Assembly: GCF_052115865.1 (NCBI RefSeq)
Contig: NZ_JBQKME010000003.1
Location: forward strand, 151,489-215,488
Source: Fundicoccus_A sp052115865
Lineage (GTDB): Bacteria; Bacillota; Bacilli; Lactobacillales; Aerococcaceae
Direction: 5' to 3'
Length of the DNA: 64,000 nucleotides
In this document: positions 43,990 through 53,810 of the stretch, piece after piece
Position numbering within the stretch: the first letter of the stretch is position 1
How the letters are laid out: every line of letters begins with the position of its first letter
Program-made: the position numbers and the translations under genes
The notes under the pieces: generated by a model
Told to the model about the DNA's origin: nothing
The model's database searches: none
The model's input: the letters and a program-made list of their open reading frames with translations, nothing else

Positions 43990-45168
43990 GTGCTTTTTAA
44001 ATTCAAAAGTAGTAGCTCGGAATTAAACAAAAAGTTTGAGCGTTCAAAAAAATATTCAGTTTACGAAGCTGTTGAACTTATTAAAAATTTGGATAATGAT
44101 ATAAAAAGTGAACAAAAAACAGCTGATTTAACGGTATTAATTTGGAATGAAAATCAACAAATTAGCGCAGACACCATAAAACTTGGAGAGGGGGAAGGGA
44201 TTGATTATCTTATATATTTAGAAAAGAGACTTTTTGAATTACATAAAGATGATATGGATTTTGAAAGTAAGAAAAAGGAAATTGAAATGTTTATCAATGC
44301 CCTTCAAGAAATTTATGCAGAACAGTATAATGCAACACTAATACCAGAGTCAGAACCTAAAGCAAAAAGGGAATTTAAAAATCCAATAATATTTAATAAA
44401 TCAAAAGTATTGAAAATGATTATATTACCAATATCTATTTTACTATTAGCATTTGTTGGATATAAATTATTCAAGGGTGATTCAGAAGAAACACTTGCAA
44501 CTGAAAATATTGAAACGAGTAGTCAAATTACCGAAGTTGCTAGTTTGAGCGAAGAAAGTACTTATGATTTAACCTACCTAGATCAGTTGTTATCAGAAAA
44601 AAGATTTGAAGAAGCTTTGCAAGAATATCCACAAGAATACCCTTACATTGAAAGAGAAATCTTTTACTTAGGTCTTGATGGAATACCATATTTAGAAACT
44701 TTCTTACAAGAAAAGTCTGAATATTTAAAAGGACAATTCGATTTAGCATATTTAAAGAAAGAATTTCAAACAGTAGTAGAATTAAAAGATCAAGCTGACA
44801 GTGACGAAAGGTTAACGCAATTAGCGGTCGCATATATCAATCTCAATCTACTTAATGAAGCAGAAGAAATTAACGATAGATTGCAAGTTTCAAAACTAAC
44901 AGAACAAATAGAAACTGCAAAAAATCGTAACTTAATTAATATGATTAAAGATGGAAAAATTGAAGAAGCAAAAAGCGAACAGGTTTATTTACAAAATCCT
45001 AGAGTAACTGAATACTTTAATCTATTAGATGAAGCTAATCAACAAATAGAAGCAATAGAAGAACAGTTATTGCAGGTTGATTTGATTAGCGAAGAAGAAA
45101 TTGAATCTTTAAATAAACAGAAAGAAAAGCTAATAGAAGAAATAAATAATTTCTTCTATTTATTCTAA
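43990..45168 (+). CDS. Single-span membrane protein with helical-repeat extracellular part
   Basis: 392 residues, GTG start with GGAAGGTGAG upstream. Cytoplasmic N-terminal domain (1-140), one helix (about 141-160), then a mostly helical C-terminal part (about 190-390) with TPR-like pairs (SEKRFEEALQEYPQEYP, AVAYINLNLLNEAEEI) and a coiled-coil end. The topology recalls EssB of type VII secretion, but the gene lies in a type IV transfer operon, so it more likely is a mating-channel component of unknown role. Confidence 0.6.
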   Translation: MLFKFKSSSSELNKKFERSKKYSVYEAVELIKNLDNDIKSEQKTADLTVLIWNENQQISADTIKLGEGEGIDYLIYLEKRLFELHKDDMDFESKKKEIEMFINALQEIYAEQYNATLIPESEPKAKREFKNPIIFNKSKVLKMIILPISILLLAFVGYKLFKGDSEETLATENIETSSQITEVASLSEESTYDLTYLDQLLSEKRFEEALQEYPQEYPYIEREIFYLGLDGIPYLETFLQEKSEYLKGQFDLAYLKKEFQTVVELKDQADSDERLTQLAVAYINLNLLNEAEEINDRLQVSKLTEQIETAKNRNLINMIKDGKIEEAKSEQVYLQNPRVTEYFNLLDEANQQIEAIEEQLLQVDLISEEEIESLNKQKEKLIEEINNFFYLF

Positions 45169-45171
45169 CCA

Positions 45172-45198
45172 AACTTCTTGCCATGGTGGCAAGAAGTT
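45172..45198. repeat. 27-bp dyad element, copy 4
   Basis: AACTTCTTGCCA - TGG - TGGCAAGAAGTT, perfect arms, between a stop codon and the next gene. Confidence 0.9.
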
Positions 45199-45228
45199 AT
45201 TATTCAAAAATCAGAGAGGAAATATAAA

Positions 45229-46926
45229 ATGAAGAAAACCTTAACAAAAGTGGTCGCATTAAGTTTATTAGGAATGAATCTTGCTCCCGTTGAAATACTT
45301 ACAGCATTAGCAAATGAATCATCTTCTATTGTGACCTCAATGGACGCATATACTGTTTATGAGAACTCACAATATGGAGTAGTCGTTAAAATTCCAGAAG
45401 AACAAACAGAGAATATCGAGAAGGTAGAAATTGAAATCATTACTGACCGAGAAGAAATTGAAAAAAGACTAAAAGGTGTTCCGAATGCTATCCAAGATAG
45501 CGTATTTGATTTATTGATTATCCGAATTACAGATAAAGACGGTAACCTAGTTACGAAAGTAAACGCAGAAGTTACAATTAATTCAGAAACAGATTATAGT
45601 AAACTAGATAAAATTCTATTTCTTACAGACGATAAAACTTATAAAACACTAGAATTTAGTAATAATAACGAAATTGTGGAATTTACAACTAAAGATTTAG
45701 GAGAATTTGCTCTTGTGTTTGAATTAGAGGATAAAGCAGCTGCTGAAAGAGAAAGAGATCAAAACTTAAGTGACATCGCTAGTATTCTTGATGAAGACAC
45801 TGATGATGAAACGCTAGAAGATATTTCAAGTATTCACCCAGAAGAACCAGAGCCTGAAAAACCAGAAAGACCAGAACCGGAACCGGAAGAACCCACAGAT
45901 CCAGTAGAGCCAGAAGAACCAGAAGAACCAGAAGAACCAAACATCCCAGATCCGACTCCAGAACCAGAACCAGAACCTCAACCAGAGCCAGATCCGACTC
46001 CTGAACCACAACCAGAGCCTGAACCAGAAGTTGAAGTAGAGCCGATTCCAGAAGGATATTTTGAAAGTATGGAAAAAGCTTTAGAGTGGTGTTCAAGTAA
46101 TTTCCCTAAAGCTTCAACTAATTATCAAGTGTTTACCGCTGGTTCGTTAGCAGATGGCACTCCGTATTACGGAGTCAATTATTTCTATGATTACGATTAT
46201 AAGTTTTCAACTTTAGAATCAGCAGAAAATTACGCTTCAAATTACAAAGCGTCAAATGCACAAGTGCATAGTTATGAAGTCGTTGAAATTATTGATAGTG
46301 ATGGGGTAACAAAATATGTCGTATTAACTTCATTACACTTAAACCCTGATGAAACAGTAGTATATAATCCTAATACTCCTGAATATGGATTTAGTTCACT
46401 TGATGAAGCTATTGCAAAAGCACAAGAAGTAAAAGACGGTAATTCTGACATCGAAAACTATGAAGTGCATACAGCCATAGGTAAAGACGGAAACGCTTAT
46501 TTCTTGTTATCTTTTAGCTATAAAACAGAAGAAACTATTGATACTGAATTACCAGTGGAAACAGAAAATGACTTAGATGTTGCAGAAGAGATGGACGATG
46601 TTATAGAACTTGAAGAATCAGAAGAAGTGAACATAATAGATGAATCTGACTTATCAGCAGAAGTAGAAGAAACAACTGATACAGAATCACTAGACGAAAC
46701 CCAAGACGCAACTGATTTTGAAGAAAGTAAAGACACAGAAGAAACTGAAAATGTCGATAGTTTAGTAGAACAGGAAATTCATGATGGTTTCATTGAAAAT
46801 GGCTTTGAATATGTTGGTACAGAGGGCGAATTCAGCCTATACGAAAAGTCATTTAATGAAACAGAAGAAAGTATCATTTATGAAGTAGAATCAAGTCAAT
46901 TAATTATTGAGACATCAGCTGAATAA
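45229..46926 (+). CDS. Large secreted protein with Pro-Glu linker and acidic tail
   Basis: 565 residues from ATG 45229 (AGAGAGGAA upstream); the longer in-frame ORF reads through dyad copy 4 and is rejected. Signal peptide 1-29; beta-rich N-domain (about 30-180); Pro/Glu repeat linker (about 204-275); one NYQV/GTPYYGV domain (about 278-325) shared with the protein at 38417; then two related segments with FSxLxxAxxxA patterns, and an acidic Ser/Thr/Glu tail. No LPxTG. Surface function in mating or adhesion is a guess from context. Confidence 0.7.
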   Translation: MKKTLTKVVALSLLGMNLAPVEILTALANESSSIVTSMDAYTVYENSQYGVVVKIPEEQTENIEKVEIEIITDREEIEKRLKGVPNAIQDSVFDLLIIRITDKDGNLVTKVNAEVTINSETDYSKLDKILFLTDDKTYKTLEFSNNNEIVEFTTKDLGEFALVFELEDKAAAERERDQNLSDIASILDEDTDDETLEDISSIHPEEPEPEKPERPEPEPEEPTDPVEPEEPEEPEEPNIPDPTPEPEPEPQPEPDPTPEPQPEPEPEVEVEPIPEGYFESMEKALEWCSSNFPKASTNYQVFTAGSLADGTPYYGVNYFYDYDYKFSTLESAENYASNYKASNAQVHSYEVVEIIDSDGVTKYVVLTSLHLNPDETVVYNPNTPEYGFSSLDEAIAKAQEVKDGNSDIENYEVHTAIGKDGNAYFLLSFSYKTEETIDTELPVETENDLDVAEEMDDVIELEESEEVNIIDESDLSAEVEETTDTESLDETQDATDFEESKDTEETENVDSLVEQEIHDGFIENGFEYVGTEGEFSLYEKSFNETEESIIYEVESSQLIIETSAE

Positions 46927-46940
46927 CAGATTAGATAAAA

Positions 46941-46976
46941 AATACCACTTTGCATAAAGCGAGGTGGTATTTTTTG
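46941..46976 (+). terminator. Terminator inside the transfer operon
   Basis: ATACCACTTTGC (46942-46953) pairs with GCGAGGTGGTAT (46959-46970) with two G-T pairs, then six T. It could reduce expression of genes downstream. Confidence 0.75.
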
Positions 46977-46988
46977 AAAGGAGTAACT

Positions 46989-47237
46989 ATGAAAAGACCA
47001 GGATATGTTGAGTATGAAAAACCAAATGTTTTAAAAATAATTTTAGAAAATAGCGACATGCTAGTTAAAGTTAGTGAAACAGACTTCTCAAATAACTTAT
47101 TAAATAACATTATAAATTATGAACGAATTATTTTTATAGATAGCTCAAACAAGAAAATATATTTTGATGAAAATGCAGACAGCTCGAACATTTCAATTGA
47201 ATATGAATTAATTGAGGTGAAAACAAATGGCCTATAA
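46989..47237 (+). CDS. 82-residue protein of unknown function
   Basis: ATG 46989 with AAAGGAG upstream. Soluble; MKRPGYVEYEKPNVLKIILENSDMLVKV at the start. It overlaps the ArdC-like gene by 11 bases, so they are co-translated. No known family. Confidence 0.6.
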   Translation: MKRPGYVEYEKPNVLKIILENSDMLVKVSETDFSNNLLNNIINYERIIFIDSSNKKIYFDENADSSNISIEYELIEVKTNGL

Positions 47238-48240
47238 TAAAAAAACAAAAGAAGAAAAACAAAATGAACTAAAATTAATTACTGAGAAACTTCAAGAAAA
47301 AGTTAATGCGTATATTGAAAAACCAGAGAATATCGCTGAATTTGTAACTTTTAGTAGAAAATTTTATCAGTATAGTTTCAATAATAAACTTCTCATTTAC
47401 GATCAAATGCCTGCTTCTGCCTTTGTAGCAAGTTTCACTGATTGGAAGAATAAAGGTTATGGTGTGAATAAAGGTGAGAAAGGATTAAAAATATTTCAAC
47501 CTGTTACAAAAAAAGTATTTCAAAGAGCTAATAAAAACTGGTACGCAATTTATGAAGCCACGCCACAAGAAAAAGAGTTGATAAAAGAAAATAAAATAAC
47601 GATAAAAAATGAGTATGTCGGTTCGAAAATCGGACATGTATTCGATATTAGTCAAACAAACGTACCGATCACAGAATATCCAACAATTATTAAACGATTA
47701 GTAATATCTGACTCTGATCGGACTTATGAAAACTTTATTCAAGGTGCAAAGGAATTCGCCAAGAATAATAATGTACCCATTGTTGATAAGAAAGTAGAAG
47801 GTATTGCAAATGGTTTTTATACTCCAAATACTCACAGCATTACAATGAGTAATCAACTAGATAGCCAAAATTATTTTTCAACATTGATTCATGAATTAGC
47901 TCACAGTCAATTACATCAAAAGGGAAACATATTAACCAGTGAAGAAAAAGAAGTTCAAGCTGAAACAACCGCTTCGATAGTCTTACAATTTTACGGTGTT
48001 GAACATACCGAAGGTAGCCTATCGTATATAAAAAGCTACGGCACGACACTTAGTGACGAGAAAAAATATGATTTAATGAAAGATACAATTGAAACTGCAG
48101 TAGAGATTACACAAGGGATTGACGATTATTTAATAAATCTTAAAAAAAATAAAGAAATAGAAAAAAAGGACTTCAATAAAATAAATGAACCTAATAATGA
48201 AAAAATAACCAAGAAAATCGCGTACCAACCTGAAAGATAA
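47227..48240 (+). CDS. ArdC-like antirestriction / zincin protein
   Basis: 337 residues. The N-terminal part (YSFNNKLLIYDQMPASAFVASFTDWKNKGYGVNKGEKGLKIFQPV) is the ArdC-type ssDNA-binding domain; a zincin motif follows at about 219-229 (LIHELAHSQLH; two metal His and catalytic Glu). ArdC-type proteins of conjugative plasmids coat incoming single-stranded DNA and protect it from restriction. Position inside the transfer operon agrees. A short Lys/Glu tail ends at a dyad copy. Confidence 0.82.
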   Translation: MAYNKKTKEEKQNELKLITEKLQEKVNAYIEKPENIAEFVTFSRKFYQYSFNNKLLIYDQMPASAFVASFTDWKNKGYGVNKGEKGLKIFQPVTKKVFQRANKNWYAIYEATPQEKELIKENKITIKNEYVGSKIGHVFDISQTNVPITEYPTIIKRLVISDSDRTYENFIQGAKEFAKNNNVPIVDKKVEGIANGFYTPNTHSITMSNQLDSQNYFSTLIHELAHSQLHQKGNILTSEEKEVQAETTASIVLQFYGVEHTEGSLSYIKSYGTTLSDEKKYDLMKDTIETAVEITQGIDDYLINLKKNKEIEKKDFNKINEPNNEKITKKIAYQPER

Positions 48241-48265
48241 CTTCTTGCCACACTGGCAAGAAGTT
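48239..48265. repeat. 27-bp dyad element, copy 5
   Basis: AACTTCTTGCCA - CAC - TGGCAAGAAGTT, perfect arms; the left arm starts in the stop codon of the ArdC-like gene. Confidence 0.9.
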
Positions 48266-48280
48266 AAAGGGGGCAAATTA

Positions 48281-48616
48281 ATGAAAGCATATATTGGAAA
48301 AGCTTATATAGAAAGTGAACATAATTTTCAAAGATACATTATATACGCTGGTTCCGCCTATATCGCAAAGATGGTCTTGTTTCAAGCGGGTATTATTTCA
48401 ACTAATTCTTCCGAAAACTTTGAAATATATAGAGAAAGAAACTTTGATGATAGTGAAAATGCATCACATTATGAAATTACAAAACTTCAATGGAAATTAG
48501 GTTGGAAATTTTACGGTATGAACCCACCAGACCCAGAAACAAGTATAGAAAAAGATTATAAAAGGTGGTATCAAACAGAGTATTTAACTATTAAAAGTGT
48601 AGATAAAAAGAGGTGA
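48281..48616 (+). CDS. 111-residue protein of unknown function
   Basis: ATG 48281 with AAAGGGGG upstream. Soluble; aromatic-rich; no motif recognised. It ends one base before the coupling-protein gene, so it is probably made with it. Confidence 0.6.
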   Translation: MKAYIGKAYIESEHNFQRYIIYAGSAYIAKMVLFQAGIISTNSSENFEIYRERNFDDSENASHYEITKLQWKLGWKFYGMNPPDPETSIEKDYKRWYQTEYLTIKSVDKKR

Positions 48617-48617
48617 A

Positions 48618-50702
48618 ATGATGACAGATAAGAAAAAAAATTTAATGGTCGTGTTTTTGTTAGCTTATATTTCTTCAAACTTTTTAGGTAACTTTTTACA
48701 AAACATTTCAAATATTTTAACTGGTGAACTAAGTAATCAATTTTTATGGTTAATAAAACCATCAATTAAATTTATTATCTTCTATCTTTTATTCAGTATC
48801 ACTTTCGGTTTTATTATTTTAAGGTTTAGAGAATTTTATCAAACTCATTTCGGCGATTTAAGACAAGGTAACAAAGCAAGCTCAAATTGGGCCTCCAAAG
48901 AAGAAATAGAAGTATCGTATAAAAAAGTAGATTATGTTCCTAAGAAGGATTTAAGTTTAAGTGTACCAGACTATGAAGGATCTGGCGGTATTTTAATCCA
49001 CCGAAACAATGATAAAGCGTTCATTGATACATCTGACTCACATGGGTTGATCGTAGCAAGGACGAGAGGTGGGAAATCACAAACAAAAACACTTCCTGAT
49101 ATTGATTTACTTTCAAGAAGTGAAGAAAAGCCACATTTAATAATATCATCAGCTAAGTATGAACTCGTAGAAATGACAAAATTAGAGTTAGAAGTAAGAG
49201 GATATGAAGTTCATATATTTAATCTAATTGATCCAACCAAGGGGATTCAATATAACCCTTTAGATCTTATTACTAAAAACTATCAAGATGGAAAGATTGG
49301 AAAAGCAGTAGAGCTAACAAAAAGCTTCACGCATAGTCTTTACCATAATCCAAAAAGTAAAGATCCTCTATGGGAAGAAGCTGCAATGTCATTAGTCAAT
49401 GGTTTGATATTAGCTTTATGTCATGAATCAGTAGGAAAGCATATTGATGTATCAAATCATAAACCAGAATATGTTACTTTACCAAATGTATTGCGATTTC
49501 TAGAAGTTTTAACAAAGACTGCCAAAAAGGAAACGCAGTTAATGGATATTTATTTTGAAAATTTAGATATGGATAATCCAGCTAGAATGCAATTTACAAC
49601 TGTGAAGGCTTCTGAAAAAACAATGAGAAGTTCAATTGTCGCTGTTGCAATTTCAAAATTAAATCTATTTATCTCTCCTGACATTGAGATTCTGTTATCG
49701 GCAAATACTCTGCCATTTGATAAATTAGCACAAGAAGAAAAACCACAAGTTATCTTTCTGACTATGCCAGACTATACGAACGCAAATAATATTATCTTTT
49801 CCACATGGATTGAACAAGTCTATTATCATCTTTCGATTGTTGCAAGCCAAAGTAACGATAGATTACCAAAACGAATATTCTTTCTGTTAGATGAATTTGG
49901 CAATTTACCTAAAATTAAATCCTTAGAGTCTATGATTTCCGTCGGTGCAGGGAGAGGAATGTTATTTAACTTTTATGTACAGGATTTCTTACAATTTAAA
50001 ATGATTTATGGTCCAGAAGTAGGTAGTTTCGTAGAATCACAAATTATGACAATTCATTATTTATCGTCAACTAGCGAAGAAACGAATAAGAAAATTGCTG
50101 ATATGTTAGGTAAATATGAAGTGATTGAAAAAAGTAGATCAGGAAAAAAATATAGTTTAAATCAATCAATTTCAGAATCAGTTATTGACCGATACTTGAT
50201 GAGACCATCCGAACTAAAAAATTTATTAGAGGGAGAAAATGTAGTTATTAGGTCAAAAAGAATAGGTGAGAACGGAGAAGATGTAGTACCTAACCCTATT
50301 CGAAATATCGGAGAGAACCGTTTCAAAATGGCCTATGATTATTTAGGAGATTTCTTTTTCAAAACAGATTTTGAGGAACTAAGTATAAAAAATAATATTT
50401 TAGATGGCACTATAAAATCAAATTTTAGAACTTTTTTATCGGATATAACTAAAAATAAATTTCGTTCAAATAATAATGTAGGTGAAAAACTAAAACCTCT
50501 TCCTCTCAAAGAAAGTCAGTATCATGCACAACTAAGTAAACCAGCTTTCAATGAGACAGAAGAATTCCAGATTATTAAGAAACAAATACTAGGTTCAATG
50601 CCAAGTTTAATTGTTGAGTTTAATCAATTAAGTAATGCAAAAGAATTTGAAGAATTTGTAGAAAAACATAACCATTCATTAGAAAGGATAGGTGTTGGCT
50701 AA
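48618..50702 (+). CDS. VirD4/TraG-type coupling ATPase
   Basis: 694 residues with AGAGGTG upstream. Two N-terminal membrane helices (about 8-30, 50-72), Walker A VARTRGGKSQT (about 143-153), Walker B RIFFLLDEFGNLPKI (about 420), and the typical GRGMLFNFYVQDFLQF segment. Type IV coupling protein (TrsK/TraK-like): brings the relaxase-DNA complex to the channel and drives export. Confidence 0.92.
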   Translation: MMTDKKKNLMVVFLLAYISSNFLGNFLQNISNILTGELSNQFLWLIKPSIKFIIFYLLFSITFGFIILRFREFYQTHFGDLRQGNKASSNWASKEEIEVSYKKVDYVPKKDLSLSVPDYEGSGGILIHRNNDKAFIDTSDSHGLIVARTRGGKSQTKTLPDIDLLSRSEEKPHLIISSAKYELVEMTKLELEVRGYEVHIFNLIDPTKGIQYNPLDLITKNYQDGKIGKAVELTKSFTHSLYHNPKSKDPLWEEAAMSLVNGLILALCHESVGKHIDVSNHKPEYVTLPNVLRFLEVLTKTAKKETQLMDIYFENLDMDNPARMQFTTVKASEKTMRSSIVAVAISKLNLFISPDIEILLSANTLPFDKLAQEEKPQVIFLTMPDYTNANNIIFSTWIEQVYYHLSIVASQSNDRLPKRIFFLLDEFGNLPKIKSLESMISVGAGRGMLFNFYVQDFLQFKMIYGPEVGSFVESQIMTIHYLSSTSEETNKKIADMLGKYEVIEKSRSGKKYSLNQSISESVIDRYLMRPSELKNLLEGENVVIRSKRIGENGEDVVPNPIRNIGENRFKMAYDYLGDFFFKTDFEELSIKNNILDGTIKSNFRTFLSDITKNKFRSNNNVGEKLKPLPLKESQYHAQLSKPAFNETEEFQIIKKQILGSMPSLIVEFNQLSNAKEFEEFVEKHNHSLERIGVG

Positions 50703-50725
50703 TCGAACCAGAATTACAATTACTA

Positions 50726-52630
50726 ATGGATTATAAAGAGTATTTACAGTTAGATAATGTCTTTACTTCACCATTCCGAAGTATTGCTTGGACGATTATA
50801 AAAGGTCTGATGGAATTTTTAAATTCAGTCCAGCAAATTGTGTTAGATGTATTTGATTTTTCAGGAATCTTTCAAAATGAATATATGCAACAATTTTTAA
50901 CAACATACAGTACAGTTGCTTGGGCAATTGGAACATTGGCTTTAGTTCTATGGGGGTTGCGTTATATGTATGACGATAGAGTGAGAATAAAAACACTCTT
51001 TGACTCTTTTTTGCTTGGTTTAGGAACACTACTCTTAGGAACACTCATTATCGGAAACTTAACCACGGTAGGCATTCAAATCGCAGAGTCCTTTTTAACA
51101 AATGATCAAAACAACAGTTTTGCTTACGAGGTATTAAATAGCAATACGATAGATATGTATCGTGTTTTAAATGATGGAGTTGAACCAAAACAAGCGAAGG
51201 CAAACATAAATGAAACTAATATCCACTATATAGATATTAACGAAACCCTCAAAAAAGATGATTTAAACGATAAAGTAGCTCAAAAGGCAATTGAACATAA
51301 AGTTCATATGCAGACAGAAGGCTCATTGGCGCTAAAAAAAGTTAACGATTACTTATTTATTGGGATTGAACAAAACTATTCCCGCTATGTCTTTAATGGT
51401 TGGGTGATTGTTTTTTTCCTTATAACCTCAATCTTAGCTTATATTTTAACAGCCTTTAAATTTGTACAGTTAATGTTTGAAATTGTGTATAACCAAACGC
51501 TCCTTCCACTTTTTGCTTTTAGTGATTTAAATGGCGCTAAAATATTAAAAATGATTTTGAATAATATTAAAAATGCGATTATATCTATGATTATGATATC
51601 AATGGTCTTAAAGGCATATTATATCGCACAAGTATTTCTCGTTTCGCTGGATATCGGAGTCTTTACGCAAATTATCATTCAATTTGCATTAGCAATCAGT
51701 GTAATTGATGGACCAAAAATAGCTCAAGAAGTGACGGGTAATGACGCTGGTCTTAAATCAACAGGTCTTGCAATGTTCGGGGTTGCAAAAGGAGCAGGAA
51801 GTGCAATAACTGGTATGAGTAAAGGTGGTAATACATTAGGAAACATTGGAAAGAGTATCGGCTCTAAAGCTATGGACTTAGGTGTAGGCATGAATAACTT
51901 AAAACGTGATAATGACGCAATTAATGCTAGTTCGACTCAAACTAAATCAAGTTCGAATGGTTCTCCAAATGATCGAGATAAAGAAATTCAAAGTGAAATG
52001 AGAAATAGTCCTTTAGGTACTCAACATACTATGAGTGGCAATGAGTCACATACTGGCTCAACACCAAATAACACTCAACCTGTTAAATCAGCTGAAAAAG
52101 AACCTTTATCAGTACATAAACAACGAGGTTCTAATTCAGTGCCTAACATTCAAAAACCTACTACGCAAGCAAATTCAGGAATGGCTAATAATAGTAACCT
52201 TGGTGTAGGCTTAGGCAGTAACAAACAAGATAAAGAATCTTCAATTAAGGATGAAAAACCTCTTAGCAGTCAACAACATTTACAAGCGGATCTCGGTAAA
52301 TCCTTATCAGGTAAAGATACTGATTTAAGTCAATCAGCTAAACGCTCAATCGGAAGCTCACCAAATGTACCGATAGCGCCGAATGTGGGCCAAGAAGTAG
52401 CAAGAGGAAATTTAACTAACCAAATAGTTAATCCGAACCAGATTCCTTCTACAAACATAAATTTCAAAACAGAGAAAAGCACACAACAAGACACAACAAC
52501 ATCACAAGGAAGTCATCCAAACCAAAAAACGAGCGAAAAACAATTAAATACAAACTCTATTAAAGGAATGGAAGAACAACGTAAACATAATGAAATATTA
52601 AGTGAAGCGATGGATGAAAGAAATATATAG
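50726..52630 (+). CDS. VirB6/TrbL-like channel protein with long disordered tail
   Basis: 634 residues. N-terminal half has six to seven membrane helices (to about 340), consistent with TrsL/TrbL/VirB6; the rest is Ser/Asn/Gln/Lys-rich and likely disordered. The ATG at 50726 has no ribosome site; in-frame ATC at 50702 lies 7 bases after AGGTG and would add eight residues (EPELQLL...), so the true start is unclear. Confidence 0.75.
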   Translation: MDYKEYLQLDNVFTSPFRSIAWTIIKGLMEFLNSVQQIVLDVFDFSGIFQNEYMQQFLTTYSTVAWAIGTLALVLWGLRYMYDDRVRIKTLFDSFLLGLGTLLLGTLIIGNLTTVGIQIAESFLTNDQNNSFAYEVLNSNTIDMYRVLNDGVEPKQAKANINETNIHYIDINETLKKDDLNDKVAQKAIEHKVHMQTEGSLALKKVNDYLFIGIEQNYSRYVFNGWVIVFFLITSILAYILTAFKFVQLMFEIVYNQTLLPLFAFSDLNGAKILKMILNNIKNAIISMIMISMVLKAYYIAQVFLVSLDIGVFTQIIIQFALAISVIDGPKIAQEVTGNDAGLKSTGLAMFGVAKGAGSAITGMSKGGNTLGNIGKSIGSKAMDLGVGMNNLKRDNDAINASSTQTKSSSNGSPNDRDKEIQSEMRNSPLGTQHTMSGNESHTGSTPNNTQPVKSAEKEPLSVHKQRGSNSVPNIQKPTTQANSGMANNSNLGVGLGSNKQDKESSIKDEKPLSSQQHLQADLGKSLSGKDTDLSQSAKRSIGSSPNVPIAPNVGQEVARGNLTNQIVNPNQIPSTNINFKTEKSTQQDTTTSQGSHPNQKTSEKQLNTNSIKGMEEQRKHNEILSEAMDERNI

Positions 52631-52641
52631 ATACAAATAGT

Positions 52642-52668
52642 AACTTCTTGCCAAGCTGGCAAGAAGTT
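52642..52668. repeat. 27-bp dyad element, copy 6
   Basis: AACTTCTTGCCA - AGC - TGGCAAGAAGTT, perfect arms. A degenerate copy with only the right arm kept (GCAAGAAGTC) lies at about 53058-53082. Confidence 0.9.
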
Positions 52669-52686
52669 TAATGAAAGGAAATGAGA

Positions 52687-53049
52687 ATGAATAATCGAAG
52701 ATTAATTACCACTTTGTCTCCTGAAGCTAAAATAGGATCTTGGCTATATTTTACTGACTTGTTTGCGATTTTATTAGGGTTGGCCATTTTTATATTAACT
52801 CACGAGCTTTTTGGCTATCTTTTTTTAAAAGTTGTATATGGAATAGTAATTGCAATAATTGCTATTTGGTCTGTAATTAGGCCAAGAAACAATCCTTTCA
52901 AAAGGAATTATCAAGTAGTAGCATTTGCATTTAAAAGAAATAAAAGTATTTATCATATGGTAAATAAAAAAGAAATATTGTTCTATGAAGATGAAGAGCT
53001 CCAACGAGAAGCGCCAATATTTGATACTACACAAAAATATAACATTTAA
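52687..53049 (+). CDS. PrgI/VirB3-like transfer protein
   Basis: 120 residues from ATG 52687 (AAAGGAAA 7 bases upstream; ATG 52681 is too close). Two adjacent membrane helices (about 25-65) and a cytoplasmic tail, the layout of TrsC/PrgI that precedes the VirB4-type genes in pSK41/pGO1-like systems. Confidence 0.72.
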   Translation: MNNRRLITTLSPEAKIGSWLYFTDLFAILLGLAIFILTHELFGYLFLKVVYGIVIAIIAIWSVIRPRNNPFKRNYQVVAFAFKRNKSIYHMVNKKEILFYEDEELQREAPIFDTTQKYNI

Positions 53050-53106
53050 AGTCTTTGAGTTCCTGATAAAGAGCAAGAAGTCGATTTTAAAGGGGGTGCG
53101 CTAGAG

Positions 53107-53742
53107 TTGAAATTTGACACTCGCAAGAAAGAAAAAGAATTAATTAAGAAGAAATTTATTCCGGAAAAAGAGGGGACAAAAAGAAAAAAACATTTTTCAA
53201 AAGTAAAAAAGAATGTAAAAGTAAAAGGGCAAAAAAATTTAACGACATTAGATATCTTGCCATATAAAACAATTGTTGGTGAAGATAACGTATTACAGCT
53301 AAATGATGGCTTTATGGATATATTAGAATTGAAAGGATACAACATGGCAGGAATGGATAATGATGATTTATTGCATGTTATTTATCAGTATGAGTCATTA
53401 GTTAAAATGTATGTTTATCCATTTAAATTAGTAACTTTATATAGTCCTCTAGACACGAGTTTGCAACAAAAATATTATTTGGATTTAATTAATCAAACGA
53501 CAAACTTAAAGCATAAAAAACTATTGATGGAATCCTATTATGAAATGAAGTGGTTTCAAGATAATAACTATAATAAAGAATTTTACTTTATGATTTATGC
53601 TGATACGTTAGAAGAATTAAGAGAATGCAGAAATGACTTTATGCAGTATAAAGGGGCTCTTTCTGTTAGTCGAATTACCTTAGAGAAGAAAAGAGCAATA
53701 TTATTTAAGTTTAATAACCCAACTAGCAAAATATTTAATTAA
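53107..53742 (+). CDS. TrsD/TraD-like transfer protein
   Basis: 211 residues, TTG start with AGGGGGTG upstream. Basic N-terminus, then a soluble domain (NLTTLDILPYKTIVGEDNVLQLNDGFMDILELKG) like the small TrsD protein that lies between TrsC and TrsE in pGO1/pSK41, resembling a VirB4 N-domain. Order with neighbours supports it. Confidence 0.7.
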   Translation: MKFDTRKKEKELIKKKFIPEKEGTKRKKHFSKVKKNVKVKGQKNLTTLDILPYKTIVGEDNVLQLNDGFMDILELKGYNMAGMDNDDLLHVIYQYESLVKMYVYPFKLVTLYSPLDTSLQQKYYLDLINQTTNLKHKKLLMESYYEMKWFQDNNYNKEFYFMIYADTLEELRECRNDFMQYKGALSVSRITLEKKRAILFKFNNPTSKIFN

Positions 53743-53810
53743 CCTTAGTTACAAGAAATTCAGATAAGAGAAATCCAATTTAATAATATCAATAGCTATA
53801 ATAAAAGGCG

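Noticed and set aside
43990..45168. EssB-type type VII secretion protein
   Set aside because: Topology is similar, but no EsxA, EssC or other type VII genes are near and the context is type IV transfer.
36446..52668. The 27-bp dyads as transcription terminators
   Set aside because: None is followed by a T-run, and most lie directly before ribosome sites within what looks like a continuous operon.
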